Assembly (NCBI RefSeq): GCF_015207735.1
Contig: NZ_JADEWG010000005.1
Location: forward strand, 33,583-97,582
Reading direction: 5' to 3'
Origin: [Phormidium] sp. LEGE 05292
Lineage (GTDB): Bacteria; Cyanobacteriota; Cyanobacteriia; Cyanobacteriales; Aerosakkonemataceae
Length of the DNA: 64,000 nucleotides
In this document: piece by piece, positions 62,173-64,000 of the stretch
How positions within the stretch are numbered: position 1 is the first letter of the stretch
How the letters are laid out: every line of letters begins with the position of its first letter
Position numbers and translations under genes: made by a program
The notes under the pieces: model-generated
The model's database searches: none
Told to the model about the DNA's origin: nothing
The model's input: the letters and a program-made list of their open reading frames with translations, nothing else

Positions 62173-62463
62173 TTACCAAGCATCGCCATCGGGATTAGGT
62201 TTTCCCCAAATTTTTACTTGGAGTTTTCGTAGGTAAGCGATCGCCCTTTCAATTTGCTCAGGTGTACCAATTAATTCTAAATCAAGCCAATATTCTTGAT
62301 GTTTTCCTCCTAAAATTGCTTTAGTAATATTGAAAATTAAGCCATGCTCTGAAGTTAACCGAGAAAGCACAGGTTCATTTTGATAGGTTTGAGGAATTTG
62401 CATTTTTATCCTCATCTTAGTCACACTACTTAATTCTGAGAACCTGTGTTTTAACTTAGCCAT
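62173..62463 (-). CDS. NIL-domain protein, copy 1
   Basis: A protein of 96 residues with a NIL domain (about 17-90; TKMRIKMQIPQTYQNEPVLS, TSEHGLIFNITKAILGG, LDLELIGTPEQIERAIAYLR). It lies 6 bp after sbpA. A single NIL-type gene between sbpA and cysT is known from other cyanobacteria; here the gene is present twice in tandem, with about 40 percent identity between copies by eye. Confidence 0.88.
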   Translation of the reverse strand: MAKLKHRFSELSSVTKMRIKMQIPQTYQNEPVLSRLTSEHGLIFNITKAILGGKHQEYWLDLELIGTPEQIERAIAYLRKLQVKIWGKPNPDGDAW

Positions 62464-62469
62464 TATTCC

Positions 62470-63648
62470 TTATTTGCCACTTTTAGCCAGAATTTGGTCG
62501 AAAATAGCGCCATCATTAAAGAACTTTTTCTGAATTTCACTCCAGCCACCAAAATCTTTGGCTGTGTACAGGGTTTTAATCGGTAAATATTGCTTAGAAA
62601 ACTCCTGTTCTACAGTTGGATCGACTGAGCGAAAACCGACTTTAGCAAATTCTCGTTGCGCTTCTGGCGTGAACAAGAATTTCACAAAAGCTTCGGAAAC
62701 TTCTCTAGTTCCATGTTTGTCAACATTTTTATCTACCACCGCTACAGGAGCATCAATAGAGATGTTCTCTTGGGGTACTACATAAGGTAATTTTTGACCA
62801 TTTAATGCTGCCAAAATTACTTCATTTTCATAGTTGATCAACACATCGCCTTGACCTTGTTTGAAAAAGACATCGCTAGCTTCCCTAGCATCTCTGGGTA
62901 ATACTGGAACATTTTTAAATACTTTGGTGGTGTAATCTAAAGCTTTGGCTTCATCACCTCCGGTTTGGGTTACTGATCCCCATAAACCTAAGAAATTCCA
63001 CCTAGCACCACCGGAAGTTTTCGGGTTAGCGGTAATCACTTGTACACCTGGGTTTGCCAGTTCTTGCCAACCTTTAATTCCTTTAGGATTTCCTTCGCGA
63101 GTCACTAAAGCAGCTACCGATTTAGTGACAATAGAATTGTTAGGTGCTTCGCTTTGCCAACCTGGTTGAATTAATCCTGCCTGTTCAATCTTTTGTGTAT
63201 CCAGTTCTAATGCTAATGCGACAACATCGGCTTCTAAACCATCAATTACAGCCCTTGTTTGAGAACCAGAACCGCCATAACTTTGGGTAAAAGTTACGTT
63301 TTGATTATGTTCTTGTTTCCATTTGGCAGTGAATTGAGGGATAATTTTTTCATAAGCAGCACGGGTGACTGCATAAGAAACTAAAGTTACTTTAACGTCG
63401 CCTTGAGCTCCCGAAGTTGCACCTGGAGTGGAAGTATTCGGCGCGTTGGAACCTCCTCCTCCACAGGAGGCGATCGCCACACTTAAACTTACTCCCACTA
63501 AAAATAAGCTGACGAAACTCTTGAATCCGCTTAGCTTACTCTTGAAGTTCAGCCGCTTTTGGCACCACTGTCTGACCATAGAAGCTGCACGAGCAACTAT
63601 CCTATATAAGGATTGCCCTTGTTTTGTGGTGCTATGCCACTGACTCAT
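62470..63648 (-). CDS. sbpA: Sulfate-binding lipoprotein SbpA
   Basis: The periplasmic sulfate-binding component of the transporter, 392 residues. The long N-terminus (1-45) precedes a hydrophobic stretch and lipobox VAIASC, with Cys62. The mature part has VTLVSYAVTRAAYEKIIPQF, ARWNFLGLWGS and KTSGGARW-like ligand-binding motifs of sulfate-binding proteins. The start at 63648 is supported by GAGGGAGAGAG before it; an internal ATG at 63579 would give a shorter signal. It is the first gene of the sbpA-NIL-NIL-cysT-cysW operon. Confidence 0.92.
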   Translation of the reverse strand: MSQWHSTTKQGQSLYRIVARAASMVRQWCQKRLNFKSKLSGFKSFVSLFLVGVSLSVAIASCGGGGSNAPNTSTPGATSGAQGDVKVTLVSYAVTRAAYEKIIPQFTAKWKQEHNQNVTFTQSYGGSGSQTRAVIDGLEADVVALALELDTQKIEQAGLIQPGWQSEAPNNSIVTKSVAALVTREGNPKGIKGWQELANPGVQVITANPKTSGGARWNFLGLWGSVTQTGGDEAKALDYTTKVFKNVPVLPRDAREASDVFFKQGQGDVLINYENEVILAALNGQKLPYVVPQENISIDAPVAVVDKNVDKHGTREVSEAFVKFLFTPEAQREFAKVGFRSVDPTVEQEFSKQYLPIKTLYTAKDFGGWSEIQKKFFNDGAIFDQILAKSGK

Positions 63649-64000
63649 TCTCTCTCCCTCTTTTGAAAATACGGTTAGTCGGTCGGAATACTGTATTTAT
63701 TGAACACAAGACTCTATCATATAGAGCGAAAGGAAAAAATGCAATCACTATTGTTAAGTTTTAACAATGGGGCAGAGGAGATGGGGAGATGAGGAGATGG
63801 GGAGATGGGGAGATGGGGAGAATTATTCTACAACTCCCCCATCCCCCCAGGGCTAATTCATGGTCATCAAATAAAATTAACCGGATGGGGGGACAAGGGG
63901 ACAAGGAGACAAGGGGACAAGGGGAAAGATGATTTTTCCGTTGTTTGCATTATCTCTCCTTCACAAATCAATTTCTCCGTTGAAAATGAATTAGCCCTGC
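63649..64000. other. Region upstream of sbpA with short repeats
   Basis: The sbpA promoter is in the first 120 bp. Then come GGGGAGAT octamers (about 63778-63819), GGGGACAA octamers (about 63895-63927), and the inverted-repeat element described separately. No ORF is visible. Confidence 0.6.
63848..63999. mobile_element. Candidate miniature inverted-repeat element
   Basis: CAGGGCTAATTCAT (63848-63861) and its exact complement (63986-63999) bound 152 bp with no coding capacity. CAGGG ends recall ISAs1-family inverted repeats. The window stops at 64000, so the right flank and target duplication cannot be checked. A GGGGACAA repeat tract lies inside. Confidence 0.5.

Overview
The window comes from a cyanobacterial chromosome, probably a filamentous or otherwise repeat-rich species. 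It encodes the photosystem II factor Psb28, zeta-carotene desaturase, a plant-type ferredoxin, a sulfate permease locus with NIL-domain proteins, and a groESL operon with CIRCE and K-box sites. The HIP1 octamer (GCGATCGC) and its core are scattered throughout, and there are many cyanobacterial short tandem repeats. The DNA is AT-rich. I saw no rRNA, tRNA or CRISPR array.

Layout. 0-9.8 kb: the 3' end of an adenylate cyclase, a peptide-type ABC importer (binding protein and two permeases, no ATPase), an orphan sugar/nucleoside-type double ATPase, then ctaA-ctaB for heme A. 9.8-15.1 kb: an accessory stretch with an old-yellow-enzyme homologue, a duplicated and partly decayed hicAB toxin-antitoxin cluster, and a divergent pair (XRE-pentapeptide-repeat regulator and a catalytically degenerate exonuclease) around a perfect operator palindrome. 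15.2-23.1 kb: an ABC-2 exporter pair, peroxiredoxin Q, cobyric acid synthase, a small ferredoxin and an ethylene-receptor-type hybrid kinase. 23.1-34.7 kb: carotenoid desaturase with its START-like neighbour, two large unrecognised cyanobacterial proteins, an IscA/SufA-type protein, psb28 and dxs.

34.7-39.8 kb: polysaccharide deacetylase and WecG/TagA glycosyltransferase (exopolysaccharide), a tandem LecA-like lectin, an alpha/beta hydrolase and a cytochrome b6-like protein that has lost a heme ligand. 39.8-50.2 kb: a seven-gene chemotaxis-type operon on the minus strand (cheY-cheA-cheW-mcp-PAS/HEAT-cheR-cheB), presumably for phototaxis or pilus motility. 50.8-55.9 kb: a second accessory zone with paralogous coiled-coil membrane proteins, a Uma2 nuclease, a truncated ZIP transporter, antitoxin debris and a VapBC pair. 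56.1-64 kb: groESL with full heat/light regulatory sites, a thioredoxin-like ferredoxin, a LuxR-type response regulator, the sbpA-NIL-NIL-cysT-cysW sulfate operon (no cysA), and a possible small inverted-repeat element at the right edge.

The parts most worth a second look are the nested-hairpin tandem repeats inside the permease operon, the operator-linked XRE-pentapeptide/exonuclease pair, the PAS-HEAT protein inside the che operon, the LecA-like tandem lectin, the b6-like cytochrome, and the antitoxin fragments that match intact genes elsewhere in the window. All protein calls were made by reading the sequence; no database search was run.
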